From contig NZ_JACBZH010000001.1 in the NCBI RefSeq assembly GCF_013407855.1, positions 4,278,001 to 4,342,000 on the forward strand: 64,000 nt of DNA, read 5' to 3'. Below the pieces are notes generated by a model, which had not been told where the DNA came from, made no database searches, and worked only from the letters and a program-made list of their open reading frames with translations. Source of the stretch: Actinopolymorpha rutila (GTDB lineage: Bacteria > Actinomycetota > Actinomycetes > Propionibacteriales > Actinopolymorphaceae). This document shows positions 33,543 through 42,116 of the stretch, piece after piece (within the stretch, counting starts at the first letter, position 1; the number at the start of each line of letters is the position of its first letter). Made by a program: the position numbers and the translations under genes.

Positions 33543-35813
33543 TCAGTCGATGGTCTGGTGACCCCGCCCGGGCGGGCCGTCGAGCAGTTCGACGACGATG
33601 CGGTCGAAGTCCCCGCTGAACGCGAAAGTGCCCCGGCCATCGGGCAGCCTGGTCGGTGAGTAACGGTCGGCGCCGACGTCGAGTCCCTGGAACGCGACGA
33701 AGTGCTCGAACGTCTCCTTCAGTCGGCCCTTTGCCACAACGTCACCGTCGACGAGAAGGACTACCGACGCTGCCGTGCCCTCGCCGGAAGGTTCGACTCG
33801 GACCGCGACCTCGGACCTGTCCGGCGGGAGCGGTTGCGGAGAGCGGAACCGGTGGTGGGTGCCGTAGTGGTTGTAGTCGAACTCCAGCCGGTCGTCCCGG
33901 ACCAGCAGGCAGTACCCGCTGTTCACGCTCCCGTGAGTGAGCAGCACCCCGTTACCGATACCTTCGCGCCGGTCGATCGACGTGCGGATCTCGAACGGAT
34001 GACCGGCGACCAGCGGTGCAGCGCCGGTCCCGACGTGTGCCATTCCCCGGTGGTAGACGAACCGGCTGCGGTTACGCGGCGAACCGGGAGCGATGTTGAC
34101 GGTGGCGCGTTCGGCGAAGCCTCGGTCGTCCAGCGGCAGCACCTGGTTGCGTTCGGCCTCGGCCCACCACGCGTCGACCAGTTCTGCCAGCTTGTCCGGC
34201 AACTGCTCGGCGAGGTCGTCGGCTTCGGAGAAATCCTCAGCGAGGTGATAGAGCTCCCAGCGGTCCTCGTCGCAGTCGCTGCCGCGACGGTGCCAGGCGA
34301 CCGCCTTCCATCCGTCGCGCCAGATCGCTCGGTGCCCGTCCGTTTCGAAGTACTGAGTCCGGCTCGTGGCCGGGGCATCCGGCTGGTGGATGGTGCGGCA
34401 CATGCTGATTCCGTCGATGGGCAGCTGGGGCAGGCCGTGGTGGACGGTGGGCGCCTCGACGCCTACGACCTCCAGGATGGTCGGCACCACGTCGGTCACG
34501 TGGTGGAACCGGTCTCTGCGTACACCGCGAGGAGCGTCCGCGCCGGTCAGCCGCATGATCATCGATGTTCGGATCCCACCGGCGTGGGTGTTCTGCTTGT
34601 ACCGCTTGAGCGGAGTGTTGGCTGCCTGCGCCCAGCCCAACGGGTAGTTCAGGTGGGCGGTACGCCCGTCGACCTCCTCGATCCGGGCCAGATTCTCTGC
34701 CAGGGAAGGGAACCGGCCGTTCTCGTACGACGTGGTGTCGAGCATGCCGTGAGGGCCACCCTCCTGGCTGGCGCCGTTGTCGGAGAGCAGCACCACCACG
34801 GTGTCATCCATCCGGCCGATGCTGTTCAGGTAACCGAGGAGCCGGCCGAGCTCGTGGTCGGTGTGGTCGAGGAAGCCGGCGTAGACCTCCTGGAACTTCG
34901 CGTAGAGCTGCTGCGCCTCCGGCTCCAGCTCCGACCAGGCGGGCACCCCGTCGTTGGCCGGCGGCAGCTTCGTGCCGGGCGGGATGATGCCTTCCTCCAG
35001 TTGGCGTCGGTAGCGCTGTTGGCGGATGACGTCCCAGCCGACGTCGTAGCGGCCGCGGTACTTCGCCACGAACTCCTCCGGTGCCTGGAACGGGCAGTGC
35101 GTGGCGCCGAACGCGAGGTAGAGGAAGAACGGCTTGTCCGGAGTGACCGATGTCTGGTCACGGACGTAGGCGATCGACTGGTCGATCAGGTCGGTGGTCA
35201 GGTGATAGTCGTCAGGCCGGGCGTCCGGCGGCGGAACCAGGCTGTTGTCCCGGTACAACTCGGGGAAGTAGTGGTCGGTCAGCGCCTCCAGGAAGCCGCA
35301 GTAGCGCTCGAACCCCCGCCCCAACGGCCACTGGTCGTACGGGCCGGCAGCGGTGGTCTGATCCATCGGAGCCAGGTGCCACTTGCCGACAGCCAGGGTG
35401 TTGTACCCCACCTCGCGCAGCATCTCGGCGAGAGTTGCCGCGCGGTGGGTGATCCGGCCCCGGTATCCCGGGTAGCCGTCGTCGACATGCGACAGGTACG
35501 CCATGCCGACCGCGTGCTGGTTGCGGCCCGTGAGCAGGCAGGCCCGGGTCGGCGAACACAGCGCGGTGGCATGGAAGTTGGTGAACTGCACACCGTCTGC
35601 GGCAAGCGCGTCCATCGTCGGTGTGTCGATTTCCGACCCGTAACAACCCAGACTGCCAAAACCCATGTCGTCGAGCACCACCACCACGACGTTCGGCCGC
35701 CCGGACGCATCGACGCCATCGGGCCAGGACGGCACCGAGTCCCGGTAGGTCCGGCCGATACGTCCGGCGATCCGTTCCCCTGAGTTTCTGCCCCGCCGCC
35801 GACCAACTGTCAC
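33543..35813 (-). CDS. Arylsulfatase, no signal peptide (Cys-type)
   Basis: This protein of about 756 residues hydrolyses sulfate esters. The metal site VVLDDMGFGSLGCYGS and the formylglycine motif Cys86-S-P-T-R90 (ALCSPTRACLLTGRNQHAVG) are intact, with VGKWHLAP and LLSDNGASQEGGPHG further on. A C-terminal lectin-like region follows the alpha/beta core. The N-terminus (VTVGRRRGRNSGERIAGRIG) has no signal peptide, so a cytoplasmic location is inferred. GTG 35813 lies 26 bases after the binding-protein stop. The open frame continues upstream to 37160 antiparallel to real coding sequence, which I rejected. It is the last gene of the sugar operon. Confidence 0.92.
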   Translation of the reverse strand: MTVGRRRGRNSGERIAGRIGRTYRDSVPSWPDGVDASGRPNVVVVVLDDMGFGSLGCYGSEIDTPTMDALAADGVQFTNFHATALCSPTRACLLTGRNQHAVGMAYLSHVDDGYPGYRGRITHRAATLAEMLREVGYNTLAVGKWHLAPMDQTTAAGPYDQWPLGRGFERYCGFLEALTDHYFPELYRDNSLVPPPDARPDDYHLTTDLIDQSIAYVRDQTSVTPDKPFFLYLAFGATHCPFQAPEEFVAKYRGRYDVGWDVIRQQRYRRQLEEGIIPPGTKLPPANDGVPAWSELEPEAQQLYAKFQEVYAGFLDHTDHELGRLLGYLNSIGRMDDTVVVLLSDNGASQEGGPHGMLDTTSYENGRFPSLAENLARIEEVDGRTAHLNYPLGWAQAANTPLKRYKQNTHAGGIRTSMIMRLTGADAPRGVRRDRFHHVTDVVPTILEVVGVEAPTVHHGLPQLPIDGISMCRTIHQPDAPATSRTQYFETDGHRAIWRDGWKAVAWHRRGSDCDEDRWELYHLAEDFSEADDLAEQLPDKLAELVDAWWAEAERNQVLPLDDRGFAERATVNIAPGSPRNRSRFVYHRGMAHVGTGAAPLVAGHPFEIRTSIDRREGIGNGVLLTHGSVNSGYCLLVRDDRLEFDYNHYGTHHRFRSPQPLPPDRSEVAVRVEPSGEGTAASVVLLVDGDVVAKGRLKETFEHFVAFQGLDVGADRYSPTRLPDGRGTFAFSGDFDRIVVELLDGPPGRGHQTID

Positions 35814-35839
35814 CCCGACTGGATCTGACGGCGGCGCCG

Positions 35840-37411
35840 TCACTTGAGCGCCTTGTAGTCGTCGCTGGTGTAGTCCTTCGCCGGATCCCAGTTGCTGAAC
35901 GCGTAGTCGTCCCGGGTGGCCGTGGATCCCTTCTTCTTCGCGGCCGCGATGGCGGTGTCCAATGCCGCGTCCAGCCTGGACTGCAGAGCCGCGAACTGCT
36001 TGGCGGGATTGCTCAGCTGGCCGGTGACCAGACCCTGCATGATGTCCTTCAGGTTCGGGGTGACGACCTTGAGGGCGATGTTCACCTTCGCGACGTCGGC
36101 GTTGCGAAGCTCCGGACGAGGTGCCACGTGCATGCTTCGGTTGGCAAGCGACACGGCCGCCTTGGCGTTCGGGTCGAGCAGGCCCGCCTGGTCCGCTGCC
36201 TTGTTCGCCTCGGGCTGCAGCGACTGCAGGTTTCCCCCGCTGAGGATGACCATCATCTTCTGCCCTTCGGGCGAACCCATGTACGACAGGATCTGGCCGA
36301 CCACGGTCGGGAGCTTGGTGTGCGCGTACACCCAGCTGGAGTTGCTGCCCTCCAGGAACGGCACCAGGAACGGCTTGCCCTTCGGTGACGGAAGCGAGGC
36401 GATGTCGTACTTCCAGTTGGGGGCCGTCTTCTTCCAGGCCGGGATGTCCCACGGCCCGTTGAAGATCATTCCGGACTTCCCCGCGGTCATCTGTGCCCGG
36501 GCATCCTTCTCCAGCAGCGTGACGAACCCCGACACGACGAGCTTGTCGGTGACCAGTTTGTCGAACAGCTCGTAGGCAGCCATGAACTCGTCGGCGGTGT
36601 AGGCGTACTGCCCGGTGCGCATGTCCATGCCGTTGGCCGGAAGACCATGCCAGCCGGCCGTCACTGCCAGGTAGCTGACAATGCCGCCGAGCCCGTCGCC
36701 ACCGGCCATCAGGCCGGCCTTGCCGGTCTTGCGGACCTTGGTCAGCGCGGTGGTGAGTTCGTCCCAGGTGGTGATCTGCGTGCCGGGGTCGTCGTAGCCG
36801 GCAGCCTTCATCACCTCGGTGTCGAAGATCGACATCCGTTCCAGGCGTCGGTTCGACGAGATCGGCCAGCTGTACACCCGGTCGTTGAAGATGCTGACGC
36901 CCGGGACCAGCACGTCGTGCCCGAACCGCGAACGCCAGGTGTCGAAGTCGGGGATCAGATCGTCGATCGGACGAACCCAGCCCTCGGTGATGGCGACCTG
37001 CGGCGGCACGTCCTGGGGCAGCGCGAAGACGTCGGGCGCGCTCTTGTTCCTGATCCCGAGCGGCACGACCTGGTTGACGTTGTCCCAGCCGTTGCCGTCG
37101 TACTGTGTCTTGATGTTGGTGTGCTTGGCGGTGAACGCATCCAGCACGCTCCGCTCCCACACCGACTTCAGGTCACCACTGTCGACCCAGCGGAAGGTGG
37201 CGTCGCCGCTCGGCAGCTTGCCCTGGAGATCGGGGAACTTGATCGCCTTCGGATCGCTTCCCTTCGCAGCCTTCCCGGCGCCGCTGCCGGTACCGCTGCC
37301 GCTGCCGGTGTCCAGCTGACAGCCGGTGGCGAGCGCGGCGCCGGCCGCACCGATGAGCCCCAGCACACCACGCCTGCTGACCTGCGCGCCGTTGCCCTGT
37401 TGAGAACGCAT
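35840..37411 (-). CDS. Extracellular sugar-binding lipoprotein
   Basis: This 523-residue binding protein has a twin-arginine leader (VSRRGVLGLIGAAGAALATG) ending in the lipobox LATGC at residue 31, so it is a Tat-exported lipoprotein. After a Gly/Ser linker it has a family 1 solute-binding fold with PDVFALPQDVPPQVAITEGW and LMAGGDGLGGIVSYLAV. The C-terminus, with regular Ala/Lys helices, closes the fold. It lies between the permeases and the second sulfatase of the operon, which suggests that its ligand is a sulfated or sulfatable sugar. Confidence 0.93.
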   Translation of the reverse strand: MRSQQGNGAQVSRRGVLGLIGAAGAALATGCQLDTGSGSGTGSGAGKAAKGSDPKAIKFPDLQGKLPSGDATFRWVDSGDLKSVWERSVLDAFTAKHTNIKTQYDGNGWDNVNQVVPLGIRNKSAPDVFALPQDVPPQVAITEGWVRPIDDLIPDFDTWRSRFGHDVLVPGVSIFNDRVYSWPISSNRRLERMSIFDTEVMKAAGYDDPGTQITTWDELTTALTKVRKTGKAGLMAGGDGLGGIVSYLAVTAGWHGLPANGMDMRTGQYAYTADEFMAAYELFDKLVTDKLVVSGFVTLLEKDARAQMTAGKSGMIFNGPWDIPAWKKTAPNWKYDIASLPSPKGKPFLVPFLEGSNSSWVYAHTKLPTVVGQILSYMGSPEGQKMMVILSGGNLQSLQPEANKAADQAGLLDPNAKAAVSLANRSMHVAPRPELRNADVAKVNIALKVVTPNLKDIMQGLVTGQLSNPAKQFAALQSRLDAALDTAIAAAKKKGSTATRDDYAFSNWDPAKDYTSDDYKALK

Positions 37412-37503
37412 GAGAACCTCCTTCGGTGCTTCGATCGGGGCTTCGGTCGGCGCCTCGATCTGTGCTTCGATCCTTGGTGATCACTACGACCGAGTTGCTG
37501 CGT

Positions 37504-38424
37504 TCACCCCTTCACAGCCCCGGCGATGCTCTCCACGAAGTGGCGCTGCAGCAGCAGGAAGACGACGACGATCGGCGCCAGCGCGATGGTCGCTCCGGCG
37601 GTCATCACGCCCCAGTCGCTGAGGTACTGGCCGCGGAGGGCGTAGATGCCGACCGAGAGGGTCCGTAGCTCGGGCCGGGTCAGAGTCAGCACCAGCGGGA
37701 GCAGGAAGTCGTTCCAGCTGTGCAGGAACTGCATGATCACGGCTGTCGCCGTCACCGGACGGGCAAGGGGCAGGTAGACCGAGGTGAAGGTACGCAGGAA
37801 GCCGGCGCCGTCGATCCGGGCGGCTTCCTCGAGTTCGGCCGGAAGCTGGGCGAAGTAGCCGGCGAAGAGCAGCACGGCGACGATGTTGACCCCGCCCGCC
37901 TCGGCCAGGGTGACGCCCCACAGCGAGTCGGTCAGATGCAGCCGGTCGATCAGGTCGTACACCGGGATGATGGTGTAACCCTCCGGCAGGAACACCGCCA
38001 GCGCCAGCACCGCGATGATCACCTTCTTGCCCGCGAAGCGATAGCGGCCGAGCACGTACCCCATCAGCGCTGCGGTGAGCACCGCGATCAGGATCGAGAA
38101 GCCGGTGACGAAGACGGTGTTGAAGAAGTACCGCCCCATCTGCGCGTCGCGCCAGGCCTGCGCGTAGTTGCCGATCCGGAGCACAGGGCTGAACGGGCTC
38201 AGGGACCCGAAGATCTCACTGCTGCTCTTCAGCGAGGAGGAGACCGTCCAGATGAACGGATACACCCAGACGATCACGATCGGCACCAGGATCACCGACA
38301 TGATGACTGCCCAGAGCCGATCCCGGCGCGAGAACCGCCGTTGCCGGACGCGCCGCCCGCCGCCGGGCCGCACCCCTTCTGTCGGCCGCGGTGGGGCCGC
38401 CGTCGACGATGGTTCGACGGTCAC
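37504..38424 (-). CDS. Carbohydrate ABC transporter permease, MalG type
   Basis: This 306-residue permease has a cytoplasmic basic N-terminus and about six helices, starting with DRLWAVIMSVILVPIVIVWV. The EAA loop reads ELEEAARIDGAGFLRTFTSV near residue 200. Its ATG overlaps the MalF-type stop (ATGA at 38421-38424). It forms the channel with the 38421-39407 subunit for the sugar bound by the 35840-37411 lipoprotein. No ATPase is encoded here, so a shared MsmK-type ATPase is likely. Confidence 0.93.
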   Translation of the reverse strand: MTVEPSSTAAPPRPTEGVRPGGGRRVRQRRFSRRDRLWAVIMSVILVPIVIVWVYPFIWTVSSSLKSSSEIFGSLSPFSPVLRIGNYAQAWRDAQMGRYFFNTVFVTGFSILIAVLTAALMGYVLGRYRFAGKKVIIAVLALAVFLPEGYTIIPVYDLIDRLHLTDSLWGVTLAEAGGVNIVAVLLFAGYFAQLPAELEEAARIDGAGFLRTFTSVYLPLARPVTATAVIMQFLHSWNDFLLPLVLTLTRPELRTLSVGIYALRGQYLSDWGVMTAGATIALAPIVVVFLLLQRHFVESIAGAVKG

Positions 38425-39407
38425 GCAGCATCACCTCGGGCCCTGCCGAGTTCACGACGGGTCTCGGCCAGCCGCCGGGCGACCCACAGCTGGACCAGGG
38501 CGAGCAACAGGGTCACGGTCCCGAAGAAGCAACCGGCCGCGGACGCGTAGCCGAGCCGCGGCACGCCACCAGCCTCGTCGGCGGCGAAGGCGGTGCGGTA
38601 GATGAAGATCTCCATCACCTGGGTGCTGAAGTACGGCCCACCCTGCGTCATGGCCTGAATGATCGCGAACGCCTGCAGGTTCTCCTTCGCCGTCAGCACG
38701 ATGATGATCAACGCGAACGGGAGCAGGATGGGCATGGTGACATAACGCACCAGGCCTGCCCAGCCGGCGCCGTCGATGCGCGCGGCCTCGTAGTATTCCG
38801 TCGGCACCGTCTGCAGCGCGGCGAGCCAGTAGATCATGGTGATGCCGAAGTTCTTCCACGTGTGCACGAGCAACGCGGTCCAGATCGCGAGCTTCGGATC
38901 GGACAGGAACTCCACCGGCGAACCCGCCAGCCCGGTTCCGACGAGCAGCGTGTTGGCCGGGCCGTTGTTCGGACTCAGCACGAACGTCATCACCACGCCG
39001 ATGATCGACGCGGACGCCATCACCGGAAGAAAGAACAACGTACGGAAGGCAACCGACAGGCGCATCACCTGACGGTTCAGGATCACCGCCACCACGAGCG
39101 CCAGCCCGACCCGCAGCGGAGTGCCGACCAGCACGAAGATCATCGACCGGCCGAGCGCGGACCAGAACATGTGGTCGCCGAGCAGCTCGCGGTAGTTGCC
39201 GACGCCGACGAAGGTCATGTCGTTGCTGAAACCGGCCCAGTCCATCGTGGAGTACACCCACGACATCACCATCGGGTAGAAGGTGAACATCGCGGTGAGC
39301 ACGAGGGCAGGCAACAGGAACACGTAACACCAGCGGGTCGTGGTCCGCTGGTACCACCCGCCGACCCTGCGCTGTACGGCGGCCGAGCCGGCCTCGAGGG
39401 CGGTCAC
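38421..39407 (-). CDS. Carbohydrate ABC transporter permease, MalF type
   Basis: This 328-residue permease starts VTALEAGSAAVQRRVGGWYQ from GTG 39407, whose GTGA overlaps the stop of the sulfatase at 39404. Hydrophobic helices begin with CYVFLLPALVLTAMFTFYPM, and the EAA loop is EYYEAARIDGAGWAGLVRYV. The open frame extends further upstream to 39674, but that part is antisense to the sulfatase and not permease-like. Four-base overlaps on both sides show strong translational coupling with its neighbours. Confidence 0.93.
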   Translation of the reverse strand: MTALEAGSAAVQRRVGGWYQRTTTRWCYVFLLPALVLTAMFTFYPMVMSWVYSTMDWAGFSNDMTFVGVGNYRELLGDHMFWSALGRSMIFVLVGTPLRVGLALVVAVILNRQVMRLSVAFRTLFFLPVMASASIIGVVMTFVLSPNNGPANTLLVGTGLAGSPVEFLSDPKLAIWTALLVHTWKNFGITMIYWLAALQTVPTEYYEAARIDGAGWAGLVRYVTMPILLPFALIIIVLTAKENLQAFAIIQAMTQGGPYFSTQVMEIFIYRTAFAADEAGGVPRLGYASAAGCFFGTVTLLLALVQLWVARRLAETRRELGRARGDAA

Positions 39408-40945
39408 CCGGCTCCCTTGCCCAGCAGCGCCGTGATGTCCGAGCGTTCGGTCTGCGCCGGCCTGCCGGTGACGAGCCGGCCCTCGGCCACGTACCCTTCC
39501 TCGCGCTCGGACAGGTAGCCGATCAGCCGTTGCCGCCAGCCCTCGATCTCCGCCTGCCTGCCGGGATCCCCGATCAGGTTGTGCAGTTCCTGCGGATCTT
39601 CCTCGAGGTCGAAGAACTGTTCCCTGCCCTCGGCCGACGCCCAGAGGTACTTGCGGCGGCCGTCCGTGACCCACTGCAGGGACTGGGCGAAGTGCGTGTG
39701 TTCGCCGTGGATCTCGCTGCGCCAGTTGTGCGGCCGGCCCCCCTGGACGTACGGCACCAGACTGGCGCCGTCGACGGTCTCCGGAATCGGCACCCCGGCC
39801 ATCTCGAGCACGGTCGGCATGATGTCCCGCAGCTCGGTGACGTCGTTGACCACAGCCGCCCGGGGCGCGTCCGGTGCGAACCTCGGCGCGGGCCGGACGA
39901 TCATCGGAACGTGCGCGCTGCCCTCGAAGCCGACCGACTTCCGGTACATGTCGTGGTCACCCATCATGTCGCCGTGGTCGGACACGAAGACGATCGCGGT
40001 GTCCTCCAACAGTTCGTGGTCGGCGAGCCCTTCGAGCAACCGGTTGATCTGGACGTCGATGTGACTGATCAGCCCGTAGTAGCCGCTGGTCGTCCGGTGG
40101 TGTGACTCCGGATCCAACCGGCCCATCACGGTCTGGTGGTAGTTGTCCCGGCGGAACTCGGAGAAGTCGTCGATCCAGTCGCCGCGCGGCGGCTCGCTCC
40201 GCTGCCGACCGAAGTACTGGTCCCAGGCCCACTGCGGCGGGTTGAACGGCGCGTGCGGTCGATGGAACGACACGTAGCTCAGGAACGGCACCGTCGGGTC
40301 GCGCCGCCGCAGCCAGTCCAGGGTCTCGTGCACCACCCAGTTGGTCGGATGCAGGTACTCGTCGCGGTTCCACGGCAGCGCCACCATGGAGTTGCAGCCG
40401 ACGCCGTCGTCGAAGTAGTCGGCGTGCGCATCCATCCCGGGCTGCCGGCGCAGCCAGGCCAGGTAGTCGTCGTTCGCGTCCAGATTCCGACCGCCGTAGC
40501 GGCGCCCGAAGTGCAGGAAGCCGTCATGCAGCCGTACGTCGTCGAAGCCACACCGGGACCGCTCGGGGAAGACGTGCATCTTGCCGATCGCCTGGGTCTG
40601 GTAGCCATGCTCGCGCAGCACGCCCTGCATGGTCACCGGATGCGCCTCGGTGAACGGGATGCCGTCCCGGTAGCCGGTCCGGCCGTGCCGCTCCTGGGAC
40701 TGCCCGGTGAACAGCGCGACCCGGGCCGGCACACACGTCGGAGTAGCCGAGTAGGCCCGCGCGAACCGGGTGCCCTGACCGGCGATCTCGTCCAGGTGCG
40801 GCGTCTTCACCACCGGATGACCCGCGCAGGACAAGGCGTCTCCGCGCATCTGGTCGACACAGATCACCATGATGTTGGGTCTGTCCTGACGGCGGGTACG
40901 ACTGCCGGACTGGCGACTGTTCGCGGCGTACGGCGGCAAACCCAT
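39404..40945 (-). CDS. Sulfatase, no signal peptide (Cys-type)
   Basis: This 513-residue sulfatase is the first gene of the sugar operon. Metal ligands sit in RPNIMVICVDQMRGDALSCA, and the formylglycine motif is Cys71-V-P-A-R75 (SATPTCVPARVALFTG). IGKMHVFP, FVSDHGDMMGDHDMYRKS and EDPQELHNLIGD follow, all typical of the alkaline-phosphatase superfamily. The N-terminus (MGLPPYAANSRQSGSRTRRQ) is not a signal peptide, so it should act inside the cell. Maturation needs a formylglycine-generating enzyme, not encoded in the window. It shares little detail with the 33543 sulfatase, so the two probably cut different linkages. Confidence 0.94.
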   Translation of the reverse strand: MGLPPYAANSRQSGSRTRRQDRPNIMVICVDQMRGDALSCAGHPVVKTPHLDEIAGQGTRFARAYSATPTCVPARVALFTGQSQERHGRTGYRDGIPFTEAHPVTMQGVLREHGYQTQAIGKMHVFPERSRCGFDDVRLHDGFLHFGRRYGGRNLDANDDYLAWLRRQPGMDAHADYFDDGVGCNSMVALPWNRDEYLHPTNWVVHETLDWLRRRDPTVPFLSYVSFHRPHAPFNPPQWAWDQYFGRQRSEPPRGDWIDDFSEFRRDNYHQTVMGRLDPESHHRTTSGYYGLISHIDVQINRLLEGLADHELLEDTAIVFVSDHGDMMGDHDMYRKSVGFEGSAHVPMIVRPAPRFAPDAPRAAVVNDVTELRDIMPTVLEMAGVPIPETVDGASLVPYVQGGRPHNWRSEIHGEHTHFAQSLQWVTDGRRKYLWASAEGREQFFDLEEDPQELHNLIGDPGRQAEIEGWRQRLIGYLSEREEGYVAEGRLVTGRPAQTERSDITALLGKGAG

Positions 40946-41063
40946 TCCCTACCTTTCCGACCGGAAATGAAGTATCGGTTATGCGCCTAACCAACCACTA
41001 CTCTGGCATGCTGTCAATGCCCTGTCACCCATGTCTTCGTACCTGTGTGGTAAATCCTGAGAG
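40946..41063. promoter_or_regulatory. Divergent promoter with candidate LacI operator
   Basis: This gap between the sulfatase operon and its LacI regulator holds GGTTATGCGCCTAACC at 40978-40993. It is a 16-base palindrome with 7 of 8 matching pairs and an even-numbered centre, as expected for LacI-family operators. It lies about 33-48 bases before the sulfatase start, where it could block transcription in either direction. Confidence 0.6.
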
Positions 41064-42092
41064 GTGCAGTTGAACCGGCGTCGAGCTACGCAGGCCGATG
41101 TGGCGCGCGCCGCGGGCGTGTCGGCCGCAACGGTCTCCTATGTCGCCAGCGGGCGCGCGAACCGGAAGAACCCGGCAACCCCCGAGATCACCGCCCGGGT
41201 TCTGCGAGCGATGCGAGATCTCGACTACACCCCGGCCCGGTCCGGCCGGGTGCTGGCCCGCAGCCGCACCGGGCTCGTCGCGGTGGCGGCGTACACGCCC
41301 TTCAACCCCTGGGCGCTGGGACTGATCACGCAGATCGAGGAGGTCGCGGCCGATCACGGACTCGGCGTCGTCATCCAGCGGTACGGCCATACCGAGAACG
41401 CCGCCGACCTGATCGAGACCCATCTACTCGAGGGCCTGGCCGACGCCGCGGTGGTCGTCGGTTCCCCCTCGTTCGGTGCGGGGCGGCTGTACCGGATCGG
41501 ACGGCGGGTGCCGCTGCTCGCGGTCCACCATTCGTACCGTCCGCGGGGTTTCGACGTCATGGTCCAGCGAGAGGCGACCGCGGCCCGGGCGGCCGCCGAA
41601 CACCTGATCAGGCTCGGCGTCAAACGCCCGGCCTTCATCGACGCACCGGACACCGGGGACCACCCTCGTCGCGACGCGTTCGTCGACACCTTTCTCGAGC
41701 ACGGCTACCAGCCCGGCTCGATCACCGTCGTCCAGGATCGCGAGACCGCATTCACCGGATTCCTCGACTCCCGGCACCTGGCGACCGAGCTGCTCGATCG
41801 GTCGACCAGAAGAAGGCCCGACGCCATCATGGCCAACTCCGACCGCGCCGCGATCGCCACCATGTGGGCCGCCATGCAGCTGGGCATCTCCATCCCACAC
41901 GAGCTCAAGGTGATCGGCGCCGGCAACATCCCCGAGGGCGCCGACCTCCGGCCGGCACTCACCACAGTGGGCAGCGCGGTCGAGGAGTTCCGGCCACCCC
42001 TGGAACGACTGATTGCGCGCATCGACGATCCCGGCATGCGAACCGGCACCCACGTGGTTCCGTGGAGGCTGATTCTCAGGGACTCCGCCTGA
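41064..42092 (+). CDS. LacI family transcriptional regulator
   Basis: This 342-residue regulator has an N-terminal helix-turn-helix (ATQADVARAAGVSAATVSYV, then ASGR and the hinge TPEITARVLRAMRDLDYTPA) and a periplasmic-binding-like effector domain with IGAGNIPEGADLRPALTTVG. It is divergent from the sulfatase/ABC operon and most likely represses it until the imported sugar or a product binds. GTG 41064 is close to its GAGAGG-type site; TTG 41070 is an alternative start. It is full-length. Confidence 0.93.
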   Translation: MQLNRRRATQADVARAAGVSAATVSYVASGRANRKNPATPEITARVLRAMRDLDYTPARSGRVLARSRTGLVAVAAYTPFNPWALGLITQIEEVAADHGLGVVIQRYGHTENAADLIETHLLEGLADAAVVVGSPSFGAGRLYRIGRRVPLLAVHHSYRPRGFDVMVQREATAARAAAEHLIRLGVKRPAFIDAPDTGDHPRRDAFVDTFLEHGYQPGSITVVQDRETAFTGFLDSRHLATELLDRSTRRRPDAIMANSDRAAIATMWAAMQLGISIPHELKVIGAGNIPEGADLRPALTTVGSAVEEFRPPLERLIARIDDPGMRTGTHVVPWRLILRDSA

Positions 42093-42116
42093 CCTCCGAT
42101 GACCGTCGATGTGGTG

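Noticed and set aside
35814..37160. Open frame extending the sulfatase N-terminus to over 1200 residues
   Set aside because: The extension overlaps the sugar-binding gene in another frame on the same strand and is arginine/glycine-rich without domains. It is a high-GC shadow frame.
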